From Rhynochetos jubatus (Eukaryota; Chordata; Aves; Eurypygiformes; Rhynochetidae): 64,000 nt of DNA. A program made the position numbers and the translations under genes. The DNA lies in contig CM050650.1 of assembly GCA_027574665.1 (NCBI GenBank), forward strand, positions 99,297,086-99,361,085, given 5' to 3'. The notes beneath the pieces were generated by a model, which worked only from the letters and a program-made list of their open reading frames with translations, made no database searches and was not told where the DNA came from. Of this stretch, positions 11,601 through 25,100 are shown piece after piece. The stretch's first letter is position 1; each line of letters opens with the position of its first letter.

Positions 11601-14600
11601 GTGGGGTCTGTCACATGGACTAGCATCATGGTCTAGAAATGTTGTTCCTTGTGTATGAAAAGTTACTTTAACATATACGTACACATGAGTTTCATTGAAA
11701 TGATTCCATAGATGATTATTTTTCTACTTTTCTATTGCTAAACATAGAACAGAGGGAAAGTGTTAAACAAAGGGAAGTGTTAATAGTTCCATCTGAGACA
11801 TAGCTTCTTCCAATGACATTTCCAACTGATCTGAGACCTGCTAGAGTTCTGGGCAGGTTAGAGTAGCCGGTAATGCTGCTTTGTGGTTGCGGTTCTTGAG
11901 CAGGTTTTAATGCTCTCTCTGATACCATATGAATATTTCAAGAAGACTTACACTTGAAACCAGTTAAAAAGTCAACTATGTTATGTGGGTCTATATTCCC
12001 TTTGTTGTTGCTGTAAAAGATAACACAGCACTCCTTTAAATATATGTTTCCTGTCTCCCATAAAAAATTTGGCTCTTAGTTTGCTTTCATGTTAGCAGAA
12101 AAGATTAGTTCCAAATGACTTTAAGAATTAAAGAAGCTCAGCAAATTAAGGTGCCTCGAAATATCCATCAAATCAATCCAATATAATGGATTGTTTGGTC
12201 TTGATAACAAAGCAAACCAAACAAAAACAACATCCCATGTCTACTAAAATTTCAGTACAGTTCTGGAATGGAGGTCAGAGCTTCCTCGATATGAAAAGGA
12301 ATCCTGTTACGGGGATAAGTAATCAACCACCTGGGAGAATATAAAACTAAAATGAGAGGTGTCCACGGAGACGCAGCAGTGCTGCCAAGTTAAAGATTTA
12401 AATCCAAATAAAATATTACAGTAGTCTCAGGTGATAGCATCCATAGAACTTTGGACCTCATTAGGGGAATTGAAAAGCTTAGAGCTGTTTCCAGTAATAA
12501 CACTCAATTTAGTTGGTTAAATTAAAGCCAAACTAATCTCCTTTCCATGAAGTGTTTGAGCAAGTTGTAGAAAACTCCCCCATCAGTTTTCTTGTAGGAG
12601 AGAGAGAAGACGCATACAAATAGCACTGCAAGACTGAACTCTTCCCACCAACCTGGCAATTCCCATTTACACTTTGGTGTGGTCATATCTCTTCACCTAT
12701 TAAACAAATCTAAGACTTCACTGTTTCATCCTTCATCAGATCTTATAAAATAAAACTTCTGGAGAGTGTTTGGGTTCAAGAGTGTCAGCTTTACTCTTGT
12801 AAAGAAAGTGGTGAGTTCATGATTTCAACAGAAGCTGATGGAATTTGGTTTAAAGGAACTGGAGCAGAGTTTTCCTTTTCATGTGGTGTCCTTGGTGTTT
12901 TTTCATGTAGCCCTCAACCGCTTATAAAGGTTCTTAGGAAACATTTAACTAGCCAGAGTTAAAATGAAGAGATGACTTTAAAGGAACTATTGAAGTAAGA
13001 AACAAAACATATTCCATACATTAGAAATCAGTATTCATCTGAAAATGAACCAAACCAAGTAAAAACTATAATTCTTCATAATTAAAGGAATACCGAATAC
13101 AGGGAATGACTGTACAGTGCACCTGCATATCCTTCAACAAAGCCTTTTCTATGACCTATGCTCACAACATGTCAGACAAATTATAAATTCCACTGTTTAT
13201 TGGTGATTTAACTTAATCAGTGTCCATCTCACTATTGGTCTGGCTGGCCTTACACAGTATTATTTCCTCTCCTCCATTGTAGTTTTCCATGACACTTCTG
13301 AAGTGTCAGTTGTACAGCAAATTTGTTTTCCAATTTTTTCCTGGCATTTTTGAATATATATATATATTTAGCCAGACTGAATACATTGTCTATGTTTAGA
13401 TTTACCAAGATTTTTACTCTAACTAATGTTAGAGTGCTCAGCAAATCTGAGCTAGATACAATAAATCAAAAGTTGTGGACACCATGAAAGCAAAATTGCT
13501 TTGTTTTGTATACAGAGTTTTAGTAAATGTGTGGAAATTAATCTTGAAAAATATGACATGTCTGTTGGCCTTTTATGTTACTTACTGTATTCTGCAACTT
13601 CTCCTGGATCCAATAAAGTACTTGAGAGGAATTGGCCTCAGTGCATATGCTGCAGGCTTTGCAGAACTGGACATCTTGCTTGTGTCCTGTGATTTATCAT
13701 GCTTTTATTATGCTTTCTAAGTTTCTCATGCTTTCACAGCTTAGATAATTTTTTACTTTAAATATTCTACTTGCTCTTGATAAATAGTGTAAACCTGCAC
13801 TTTCCAAAGCAAAAAGTGTCCAATGGAAGCTGTGTACAGCAGGGACAAGAAACAAGAGATGATAAGATCAGTCAGAACTGTTGAGTCAACAGGACCAGAC
13901 TTAAGAAACTGCTTTCTTATCTTCTGAGGTAAAGAGGCATTTGACTATAAACTCACTCCTTCCTTCAATGTGTTGCCATCATGTCAAAAAACCTCCAGTG
14001 TGGTCCATTTGAAAATGTGCTAAATGTGCTCAGGGATGCGGACAGAGCTCCACAGACGTGCAAAAATGAAGACATGGCACTGTTAGGACTATTCTTGTGC
14101 AAGCTGTGTCTGCTTTCCATAGGAGGGGTAGAAGATTACATGCACATAGCATGTGTGCTTCAGCCTCATCTGTCCAACTTTCTGCTACTCTGCATGTGTC
14201 CACAGGATCCGCAGGCTGTGAGGTTTAGCTGTACTATCTTGCTAATGAGGGAAAAGCTGTTGGCTTTATGTTGCAAAACTTCACCTTGACATGTCAGCCT
14301 TGCAGGTATGGTCATGTAGTCACTGAACAGATTACAGTGATTTCTGAAAAAAACAGTTTCTGCCTCGGTCATGGATGGGCAACTGAACTGTGGGATTATG
14401 CTATATGGGTTGGATTTAGCAGCCTGGGGTGTGACAGAAGCAAAAAGGCTCGTTTTCACCCATGGATGGTTCCTTGCTGACGTACCAGGTAGCATGACAG
14501 CATGACAATGCCAATAATACCCAAAGTCTTCAGTAACCTACACATATATCTAAAATATTATAAATGACTTAATAACTTGCAAAGTTGTAGAGAAAAAATA

Positions 14601-15265
14601 AACAGCCTTGTTTAAAAAAAAAATAGCAAAAAAGAGTGCTAGAAAATTCAAAGGATAAGCTGATATTCCATGTCAGATATGCTTTTTGTGCAATAGTTGA
14701 GGCCATTTACGTTCTTTGATTACGTTCTTCTTACGGTGTTAATCTACGTTACATAACACAGCATGATGTGTTGATTTAGAGGGGTGTTGTTTAGCCAGTA
14801 CTCTCTTCTTTTCCATGCCTTTTTCCTTCTCCTTATTAAACTTTTCTTTGTCCTTTGCAAAGTCCACAGATTGAAGTACCATGAGGTAATTAAATAAACT
14901 TCTTTTTTCTAAAAAGGAGCTGATCCAAAGTCTTCTTCAACACCCATTCTAGATAATAAACATCACAATGAAGCTGTGGTCATTTAAAACCTCCACTAAA
15001 AAGTGCTCAAGCTAGGAATTCTTGTTGAGACAAAATCCAGTGGAAGCTGTGCCGTTGAAAGGAATGCACACTTGGACTCCAAATAATCACAAAATTATAA
15101 TATGATTTCATTTCATTCAGTGCTCCTGAAATTGTTAATCGAAAAAATTAGATTACAGGAATGAATCATGTGCTTACTGAATACAGCACATTTGTGAAAC
15201 TAATTTCTCATTTATGCTTTATTCCTATTGTATAGAGAGTCTAGAGGTTGGGGGTTTTTTCTTTC

Positions 15266-15288
15266 TTTTTTTTTTTTTTTTTTTTTTT
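15266..15288. repeat. Poly-T run (23 nt)
   Basis: Twenty-three consecutive T preceded by GGGGTTTTTTCTTTC. No retroposed gene body is attached. Confidence 0.95.
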
Positions 15289-18200
15289 AATAACCATGTA
15301 TAGCTCTCAAACTGTCAGGGTCTCTTTGGAATATAAGCCTGTTTATTTTATTGTGCTCTGTTTAGTTATTCTAAAAAAAAAAGTTACAGACACATAATTG
15401 TAGCCATCTGTTGTGTTTTAAGTCCAATCTAGCCCAAAAGTCAAAAAAGTCATGGCAACAACTTATAAAAACAATGGCAATAATATGAACTCACTATGGT
15501 TACTGGTGAACCTTTATTTCTCCCGTCAAATGAAGTAAGTTTCCTCAGAGAATTATTTTGTTTGATTTATTTCTTTATTAAATTTGCCCACAGTATGACT
15601 AGCTTCTCTATCAAGATTGTCATATAGCTGTCTCATTGATAGTAAATCTGTGTTTCTCAAAAAAGGTGAGTTTTGTTATTGTACAAAATCTAGCTCTAAG
15701 GGAAAGCCCAGTGCTTGCCGTATATAACTCGCATAAACCAGCAAGCAGGATTAAGATTGTTCAAGAAAATTTATTAGTGGGGCTGAATAATATTTATCAT
15801 ATAATTTATTTAACCCATACTCTGACAGATTTAAAATTAATTATTTATAGATTTTCAATGTTTGATATATTTGGTTTAATAATTCACTGGGATATTTAGT
15901 AAAGAGTTTCTTCAATGAATTTCATGAAAATGTCAGTGACTTTTATGAGAGATTGTTAATTTTCAGTATTATCCTGTCTTCTAGTCATATCCAGTTTGTA
16001 AGAGTACCATAGTTATTGTAACTAAGAACATTGCATGTACATAGATACTTGTACTGTGAGCAATAAATGGCACACGTGTGTTGAAAATGGCCTCTAGACG
16101 TATTGCATAAAGTCAGCTAGATGGATGCTTTCTGCTACTGCAGGTTGTGGAAATCATATGTTACACCCTTTTCTCTATATTTCTGGAAGAATCACATGAT
16201 GGAAATCCATGCACAACAGTTTTTACACAACTACCCCCTGTTAAACAGAAAAGAGTATCTGGGGAGCAGTGCTGTCCTTTTAGGAGAATTACAGAGCACA
16301 GCATCCTAGTGACTTGTAACTCCTTGAGAAAGGTGAGGAAGCCCAAGGCATGAAATGTATCCTGGCTAGACCCATTTCTCTCTTTTGACTATGAAGAGCC
16401 TAGCGTTTGGCTGATCATAATTTGGAACCTCATGCAGTGCTTGCCATTAGATGGGAATTTTATGACCCCAGGCCACCTCCAGATAGATGATGATCCAATG
16501 ACAGAAATCGTGTTTCCTCCAGGTGATCGAGCAGTGGGCATTGCTGTTTGTCCTACAAAGTTTCCTATTAGTCACCGACAGACAACTGGGTTGTTTCTCT
16601 CAAACCAAACTAGACACCATAACGGTGAAGAGGAAGAATAAGAGATCAGTTTCCAGTTGTTTACGCCACCTCTCTGGGAAATAGGAGATGTAAGTAATAG
16701 GCAGTGTTTGTAGATTGTTTTATGTAGCTAGTAGTAATGTAAATATACCAGCAGGTATTTCACATTGCTGTAAATGGGAGGTGAAATAAAAAATGTGATG
16801 GTGTATTTGCAGAATTCATTCACAAGTATAAATGCCATGTAAAAGCCAATTGCTATTTTTTAATTTCTCAGTTATTGAGTAAATTAAGGCACTGTGTGGG
16901 CGTTTTTACTGTTGGTTCTTTTGATAAATATGTCTACTGAGCTTGGGAGTGAACATACTGTCATTAGTATCTGCCTCATACTGCCATTAGTAGTGGTGGT
17001 GGGGACTTGCTTTTACAAGTTATTGCTAATTTTCTTTTTTTTCAAGGGTGTACAAAAAAATATCAGTTTGTAACCTAAAGATGACATATTTACAGAGTGA
17101 TAGTAACTGCAAAGCTTTGTGCCAAAATATCAACTGTGATTTTTTTTTCCCCTTGGGAAACTTACTGAACAATTATTTACATGGTCAAACTTTCCCAGTG
17201 TTTTCTTGAGTTACAATGAAATACTTTCTATACTACGTCATCTTCTCATTTAGGAGTCCTTAAAGTCCCTCCCCTTTTTCTCTCCTACTTTTGCTTTTGT
17301 CAGACTCCTGCTCCTCTCCCGTTTGGAGTAACTTTATTTATCATTATTTCTTGTTTGTGTATGCACTTGTGCAACGGGAACTATTGGTAGCCATTGTATG
17401 TTGAGTCTTAATGCTTGAAGTTATCTAGTTTGATACATTCCTTTTGTTACCTTTCATCAAACAACACAGCAGCTAAAAGTCAACTTACTTTTTATCATCC
17501 ATACAAAGCACTCATTTCTTTACTACTTTATTACACAAAACTTTCTCAGGCTTCTTGTATTATTTCATTAGAAGCAGGTCAGTGTGAAAAAGTGGAATAT
17601 GACCATGGTACAGAAGGCGAAAGGTGCGTGTGGCTGCAAAAAAGGACCTGTGCCAAACTGGAGCCCGATCGGTAGCGCTGCCGGTAACCTCATGCGGTCT
17701 TCACCCACACGCAGCTGGGACTGCGTTATGCAACTGCAAGAGTTTCTGATTTTTTGGGGTATTGTGTCATCCACAGTGAGTAAAAGAGATGGTTTTAGAA
17801 AAAGGAAAGACCTTAGGACATTCTCATTAAGCAGCTCAGGAAGCTGAAATACTGATGACAGCAATTTAAATACAAGTGGGATGGTTTGGGATGACTTAAA
17901 ACCAAGGTTATTTTTTCAAAAATTAGTACTCCTGAAGATCAGAGACTTAAGTTTCTAATCAGAGATCTCATCTGTTAAGCAGGTGGTTGTACAAACCATT
18001 TGAAAAGTATTAGCAGGATCAAAATAACAGAGTTGTGTGTTGCAGTTTTTGGAATTTCAGTTCCCTCTAAACTTCTCTCTCCCATTTAATCTCTTTCAGT
18101 CTCTGGTTAATATTAATCTGGGCTAATGGTGCAAACATTCTGGGTGTGATGCAACAAGGCATAAAAGCGTCTTCATAATTTGAAGTATTTGAATCATCCT

Positions 18201-21200
18201 TTTAACTGATAAGCATATGATTAAGTGCTTAGCTGGAATGGGGCCAGAGTACATTTTACTGCTAGCTAGAATGAGTTTGTTCGCGTGCTGTAACACACAC
18301 CTTTAAATCTGACTCCATCCCCCTGCAGAATGGAGTTGGTACACCGTGGACTGGGTTGTTATTGCATTAAACAGTCAGGCGGTGTTCAAACCATCCTCCA
18401 GTCCTACACAAAAAAAAAGAGATAGGAGTCAAGATCTGTGAGTGAATAAAGAAACCAGGCCAATTTCCACAGTTCACATGAAGGGAAAATCTCCCACTGA
18501 CGGAATTAGGTGCACTGCCTGACGAAAGCCTGCATGATTTGGTCAACATTTCCTGTCATTCCAGTGTTACAACAGAAGTCACCAGAACAAATCCAGCTGA
18601 GACACAGTCATACTCCACACTTTATTTGGGGAACAAATGGAGGATGACTGCAGAACCTGCACATGGGTTGACAATAGCTAATGCTACTACATAATCTTGT
18701 TGCTCAGCTCCTGTTGAGCTCTCAGATTTAATGACCCTTGTATTTACACAATGACCTGAGAAAGAAAAGGTTTCCTGTCAGGTAAACAAAATGAAGCATT
18801 TGCTCTTTGCCCTTGTACGTTTTGTATAGGAAATTCTGTTTTCACATATTCTGTAAAAATAGTAGTTTATTTCCAATAGAAACCCTTAATCTTTTATTCT
18901 ACTTAGTATATTTTTTTCTGTTATTATTATCTGATGGCAGAGATTTAGTTTCATTAGTTTCCCATTTGTGTAACATTCTTGTGAGACTAATACCTTATTC
19001 TGGTTTCTGGCAATCAATAGTTTTGGGTATTTCTCTTTTCTTCTTGAATAGCCTAAGTATTGAAAATAACTCAAGTTCACATTATGAGACATTTCAAGAG
19101 GAAAAACTCTTGGTTTTCAAGGACTTCTGTGTCTGTAGCTGACTTCCTTTTGACCGTAGAAGACAGAATTATCCTCTTTTATCTGCTTTTTCTGCCACAC
19201 CTCCTCTTTTGTAAATTTTATTTCTGAAATACATCTTTCTAGTCACAATTTTTTTTGTTTGTTTTTGAAAGGCCTTATCAGCTTCCCTTCTTTAGCACAA
19301 AAGTGCCACAGGCAAATGCATACTCCTAGGAGATGGACTCTACTACTTTCTGCTTTCACCTTTGTAGGCAACCTTTTCTGGAATGAGAAAAAGGCCCCAA
19401 ACCCCCCAAAACATGTGGAATCGATAAACATGATGTCAAGGCAATCAGTCTAGTCAGTTTGGATAAAGGAGTCAGATGATGGGGCTGGTGTTTTCTTTCT
19501 TTTTCATTGTCACACACAGTCTGTTTATTGGTTACTCTCATTTCCTGTGTGATGAAATATTGCTTTGGAGGATCAGATGAAGAGGTGTTTTAGCATATAG
19601 CCAAGCAGAGGAAAAATTACAGAACTGAACCCACAGCAGCACTGCGATAATTTTTCATCATTAGTTCCTCAAAACTACTGGCTTTTTCAAATCTCCGTGG
19701 TGGCACCCCACCCTGCTTCCTTGCTTTCTCCCTGCTCAGATAGTGCTGGGTGCCTCTGCCCGTCATCAACCTGGCCAAGGGTGCTCCTTCCCTTGCATAG
19801 CATCAGCTGATTGGAACTTGCTTGAAATCTCACCTTAAAAGCTTCCCTCTTTCTCATGATTAAAAACGGAGTGCAAGTCAGCATCCAGAAAATGATCCAC
19901 CATCACATCAACTGGATTTTGGCTAGATGTGGGTACCCAAGGCTCAGACTTCAGCCTTTCTAGTCATTCCATAGATTATTGACCAGTTTTTCTGCCTGAC
20001 CATTGTCAGTGAAGCATGCTTTCCAGCCTGTTGTCCTCACACAGTTGAAATCAATGCCACATAATAAATAGCTGGTGAAGGGTGATATTTGAGATATTTG
20101 AAACCTCAAGTATAGACATTTGAGAAAGGCCAGTGATATAATTTCTGTGCACATGCTATCAGTTTTCTTGCTGTGTATTTCTCCTTTAAATTTCTCTTCA
20201 CTTTGCATTTGTTCTCCAAGGACACAAAATAATAACAAATACTGTAATTCTGTTTTCCTTCAGCTGTTTGGCTGTAATTATAACTCTTCAGTAATGTAAT
20301 ACCAATAGTTGTTTCAGGACCCACAAGAAAATCACAAGACAGTGTCATTATTTTCATGCTTTTTCTTTTTTCTTCCCCAAACCATGTAGTGGCAGATTAT
20401 CTCTTATGGTGTCTTTCCTGTGCTCCACTTGGAAGATCAGAAGACAGCAAAGACCTGGAAGGTCCTCTTGGCAGAAGGCAAACTTCTGTAGGAGGAAGCA
20501 GGGAGATATCTGCTGGTAAGGCTGACTCCTTTATCTTTTTTCTTGGGAGCATGCTGGAGAAAAGAAAGGAAGTGACATAATTAACTTTGATAATCTCTCT
20601 GGTTGGTAGATAATCCTGGGGGGAAATGACTGAATAGTGTTTGTTAGAACAACATTGTTTTGGGGCCAGAGAGAAAGAAAAGTTCTAGGAGCAATGATTT
20701 CAGCTGAGTCTTTGCTGTCCCCGGTGCCAGTCCGGCATAGAAAAAAATTGGGACAGCTATTCTTTTAGTCCTGGACTGCTTCAATTCGTATTTTGTTTTT
20801 CAGTTAAAAATGTTAAATGCTACTATTGACCTTTTTTGTGTATGTGCCCGTGTGGTACGACTATTACAGCACGTTAAAATACATATGTGCTAGTGTGACC
20901 TACTTAATTTTGTAGATATCAAATTCCTTCTGTTAATGTCTAATTACGACTGTGATTTTCCCTTCAAAATGAGACACTCAACACCTGTGGACCATACACA
21001 TAAAAAGCAGATGCCATTTGTCGCTGTTGGCTGTGAGCAGACACACACTACAGCAACATGAAAAACAACCGAAAAGAAACCAAGAAACAAAGGCAAAGCC
21101 CGAAAACTGATGGAGGACATTTGTAACAGCAACTGTGACAGTGGGAAAGGGTGAGGCGGGCGATGGGAGTGTGGCTCGCAGTGACTGCTGAGGGCCAGCG

Positions 21201-21939
21201 CTGCTGGGAGCTGGCAGCATCTCGTGCAGCATCACCTTGCTGACCTCCCAGCCCTTACCCACACCTCCAGCAAATGTGTGGTGGTTCTCAGGCTACTCTG
21301 TGCCATGGTTTTCATTCCAGCCACATATAACCAAAAGAGCTTGCATGCAAGGAGCAAATACATCTCAGTGTCCAGGAACTGAAATTCTTTGTAGAGCCTC
21401 AGCAGAGGTGCCACACAGCGGGAGCCCTTGTCATGGTGATGCCCTTGTCAGGGCAGCGTCATCGAGGTCAAAGTGTTTCAGTGTCATCTTGTAGCAGAGT
21501 CTGTAGTACCTGTAGTACCTGTCTAAGGCATTAAGAGAGCGTAAAAAAAGAATGTGCTTTCTTATGGAAGGTCTGTGTGGTACAGATTAAATCAGATAAA
21601 ACAGATATAATAGAATTATAGTTCACAGAGACCTAAACTGTAAACCTTTCCTGGTCACAGATGAGAGGAACAAAAATCTCCATTAAAAAATACAGAACAA
21701 CTGAAGTCACCAAAAGACAGTTAATAATGACCTATAAAATGCATGCAATCTTGCAGTCAACAATATAAAATTTATTTAAAATATTTAACAAAGAAAGACT
21801 ACTAGAGGCAAGAGTCTCTTTTACAAGGGTGTCCTGGCAAGAGGGGCGGCATAACAGTCAATTATTACAAACAAAATCCAGGTTTCTTAATTAAAATACA
21901 AAATACTGGCTCTGCTGCGTAGCCTGTAATAAGTTATGT

Positions 21940-22080
21940 CTTGAGAAGACTGTAATTATGCTGGCGCCTGCTAATGCCGCCATAGTTAAGTCTGTCACCA
22001 TTTCCATTATAAACCCCATTTTTAAGCAATTTATAATGTAGCCATAAAAAATAATTTTAGATTGAAACTTGGCAAAGAAA
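21940..22080. promoter_or_regulatory. Candidate conserved non-coding element upstream of BMP5
   Basis: This is a repeat-free, mixed-composition block. It holds a homeodomain core TAATTA (21953-21958), GGCGCCTGCTAATGCCGCCA, CCATTATAAACCCC and a posterior-HOX/CDX-like CCATAAA (22042-22048). Motif density and lack of simple repeats suggest an ancient enhancer about 8 kb upstream of BMP5. BMP5 is known in mammals to be controlled by many distant enhancers. No alignment was possible, so this is a judgement by eye. Confidence 0.22.
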
Positions 22081-22107
22081 TTCTTAGACCAAAAAGTTTT
22101 GTTTCTC

Positions 22108-22129
22108 TTTTTTTTTTTTTTTTTTTTTT
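22108..22129. repeat. Poly-T run (22 nt)
   Basis: Twenty-two consecutive T directly after the candidate regulatory block at 21940-22080. Confidence 0.95.
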
Positions 22130-25100
22130 AAATACAAATAATCTGTTTGGTCATCTTTATGTTTTTTAGGAGAGCACTAAATAAGCCAGACGTTTTATGG
22201 TTTTGAAGCTTTTTGGCCATCCTGTACTATAAACATATTTTCATTTTTCATCTGCATCAAGAGGATCCTTCATTGCTTGGAAGCAGATGATTTAAGTTCT
22301 TCAAATTTTCATAAATACAGGAAAATAAACTTCATGATTCTTTACAGTAAGAGTGAAGACTGATTAACTTTGAATTACAATGAAGAAATGAGAACAAATA
22401 GAAATCAGTTAACCTTGGGCTTCAGAATAAATAATTGCAAAATGTTTCTGCCATGAGACTGACCTTGGCTCTCCAGCCCCCTTCTCATGCCAGAGGAAGA
22501 TGTGGATGGAGCTGGAGGCAACAGCATCTCAAAGGTCTCGGGTGGACAAGAAGGAGAAGGCTGCAGCTTTCCTGGCAGACCATTGCGCCTGCTGCTTCTA
22601 GTGATGCTCACGGGAGGATAAGGGAGATATCTGTCTGAAAATGATAGAAAATTCTCATTACTTTGTCCTACTGTACATTTTATCACCGAAGAGTGATAAA
22701 GAGAAGAAAATGAGCACAGAAGACCTGGGCATCTGCTCTGAGAAATCACCAGGACTGTGAGATTGGGCTATGTGGAAGTAAGCTATGCCTGTTGAGCACA
22801 GCTGATACGAAGACTGAGCAAAGTAAAATAGTTCCCCATGTACCATCCTAATCTAGGCTATGAACAAAATCTAGTTTATTTTTATGATCTAATGCTGAGT
22901 TTCCAGAGAGGCAGATAAGCAGCACTGAACAATAAATAGTAAAACCTATGAAAATATGATTGTGTATCCACTTTGCAAAGGAAAAGACTGCTCTGCAGTC
23001 CCAGTCTGTATCTGTAACGGTCTTACAATTTACATGGTTTAACTAAAGTTCCCCCAGGAAACACCATTGTTCCAAATTAAGGGTCTGAATGCTAAGGAAG
23101 GAGCACTGAAGGTAGTAAAGCTGAAGAAGCAGAAGGGAAGGATTGCTCATGTGTCTCTACCATGTTTAGATTACAGTGCAGTTTTGGATGCAAAGGTTGC
23201 AATGTAAATCATGCACCTCTTGCCTAAGCCTGGTTCATGAGGAATATGAATTAACCTATTTAACATCATATAGATCCTGTTTTCAGACCTCTGGCTACAT
23301 AAAGTTTTGCAGCTAAAGGAATCTTTCATCTTCAAGGTACAGATTTCAGTGCAAAGTAGGTATATACCTTCTCCAACATTCAGTTTTTCTCAACCACTGT
23401 AACAAAGCTCTGAGGAAACAAATGAGTTTTCTAGGCCAGCAGCATAAACTGGCTTTCCACTTTATTCCTCTGCTTTGCCAGCTTAACAAATTCTGGCTTA
23501 AATAGACTGTTGTAGTAAATTTTGGCAAGGATTACCCATTGTTGATTAAATAAATTTCATCAGCTGTGGCCAATTGTAATTATTTTGCAAGGCATTACAT
23601 GCTAGAAGGGAGTAGGGTCTAATCAGAGAAATTCAGGAAACCAATATTTTATTTTCAAGATTTTTCCTGGTTTGTGTTATGGCCATTGTCACCACACTGC
23701 TGCTGCATGTTGGTCAATTGGATAGACCCAACCCTGGAGGGTTTAAGTGGTTTCCATGATGTGTTCACACACTTGCCTGTCGCAATGCAGCTTGGTTCCT
23801 ACCTTTTTTTTTTTTCTTATGATGATAACTTAGTACAAACACACAGGATACAAATAATGTCCTTTCTGACTGAGCTGGTATGGAAACAGTACCAGCAGAA
23901 CACCATTTAGTAATATTACTGGACAATTCACCAAATCCCTGGTATCGTACTGCTGATTCTTAGCTGACCCTGATGTTATCTTTTGTCCTGAAAATGCTGT
24001 TGTGGTGAAGACCTTACAGCATTTTGTAGCTGGGTTGCTGCCAGTTCCTCGGCTGGCTCTGGGCTGCCTCCCTGATGGATCACCATGCCTGGAAAAGTCG
24101 GGGTAGAAAGGATCAGTGAGCACACACCGAAGATTTTAGGGTACGCATTGTCTAGCAATGGTCCCAAGCACATCTTTTTCTTTTGCAATCCTCCTCCAAC
24201 AGCAAGAGATGACTGGTCTCTCAAGGACTGCGTGATTCATGGTAGTACTCACTTAATTGAAAGTACTGGAGCAGCAGCTCCTCTTTTACTGCCTGAGAGG
24301 CCAGCTGATCTCTTACAAAAGGGGAAAACATTGCTAAACAAAGGAAGTCATTTTAAAAGAAGAAAATAACATCTGTCTACAGATATGTGGGGAGGGAAAG
24401 AAGAAACGTGAAAATGGAGATGGTGGGGGAAAAAGGCTTAAAGTTTAAAAAGCTGAAAAATGAAGGTCATTGTGAGATCAGAGACAGCACGTACAAATGG
24501 TAGAGCAAATATAGACAGACTTAATGGGAAGAAGTACAGGAAAGAGAGGGAGAGAGCATATAAAAAAAAAAAAAAAAGCACAGGAAAAGGTATAAAAATC
24601 CTAAAATTATGTTACAGATTGAGAGACTGCTGCACCATCCAATTGCCAGTAGAGGTGCTAAAGCCAAGGCTATAGAATTTAGCAGCAAAATGCTCAAGGG
24701 AAGAAATAAATCCTCTATTTAGGCAGGTAGAGTATTTCACGATGTGAACAACAGTACAATGCAGCTACCTAGAAGGCATCCGTTTAGGAATGAACTTCTA
24801 TACGTATCTGTAGTTGAAAACAGAAAGACAGCCAGCAAAAGGCAGAAGAGATTCCCTGGAAGAGCGCTGGGGCCAGCCCGGGAACACCACAAAATGCTTA
24901 TGGCTGCGCTGCAGCCAGGGAACAATGAGACTAGCAGGTACCAGTCTGCAGCTGGGGCACAATAAAACCTTCTACAAGCTGAGCCAAGAATAATCTTCCT
25001 TAAAAGTGCAATGCTTTGATACTTACAAATGTTGCTCTTGCCCAAGTGGTTTGTATTTGCCTCAGTGCAGTTTCTTTTTTTTTCTTTTTTTTCTTTTTAA

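Noticed and set aside
16432..16641. 69-codon open frame (ends in an acidic HHNGEEEE tail) considered as a small gene or exon
   Set aside because: No recognised family, no clear acceptor/donor pair matched to a neighbouring exon, and typical length for a chance frame.
16981..16999. CTGCCATTAGTAGTGGTGG as a reverse CTCF site
   Set aside because: Spacing is off by extra bases relative to CTGCC...GTGG and the central bases do not fit.
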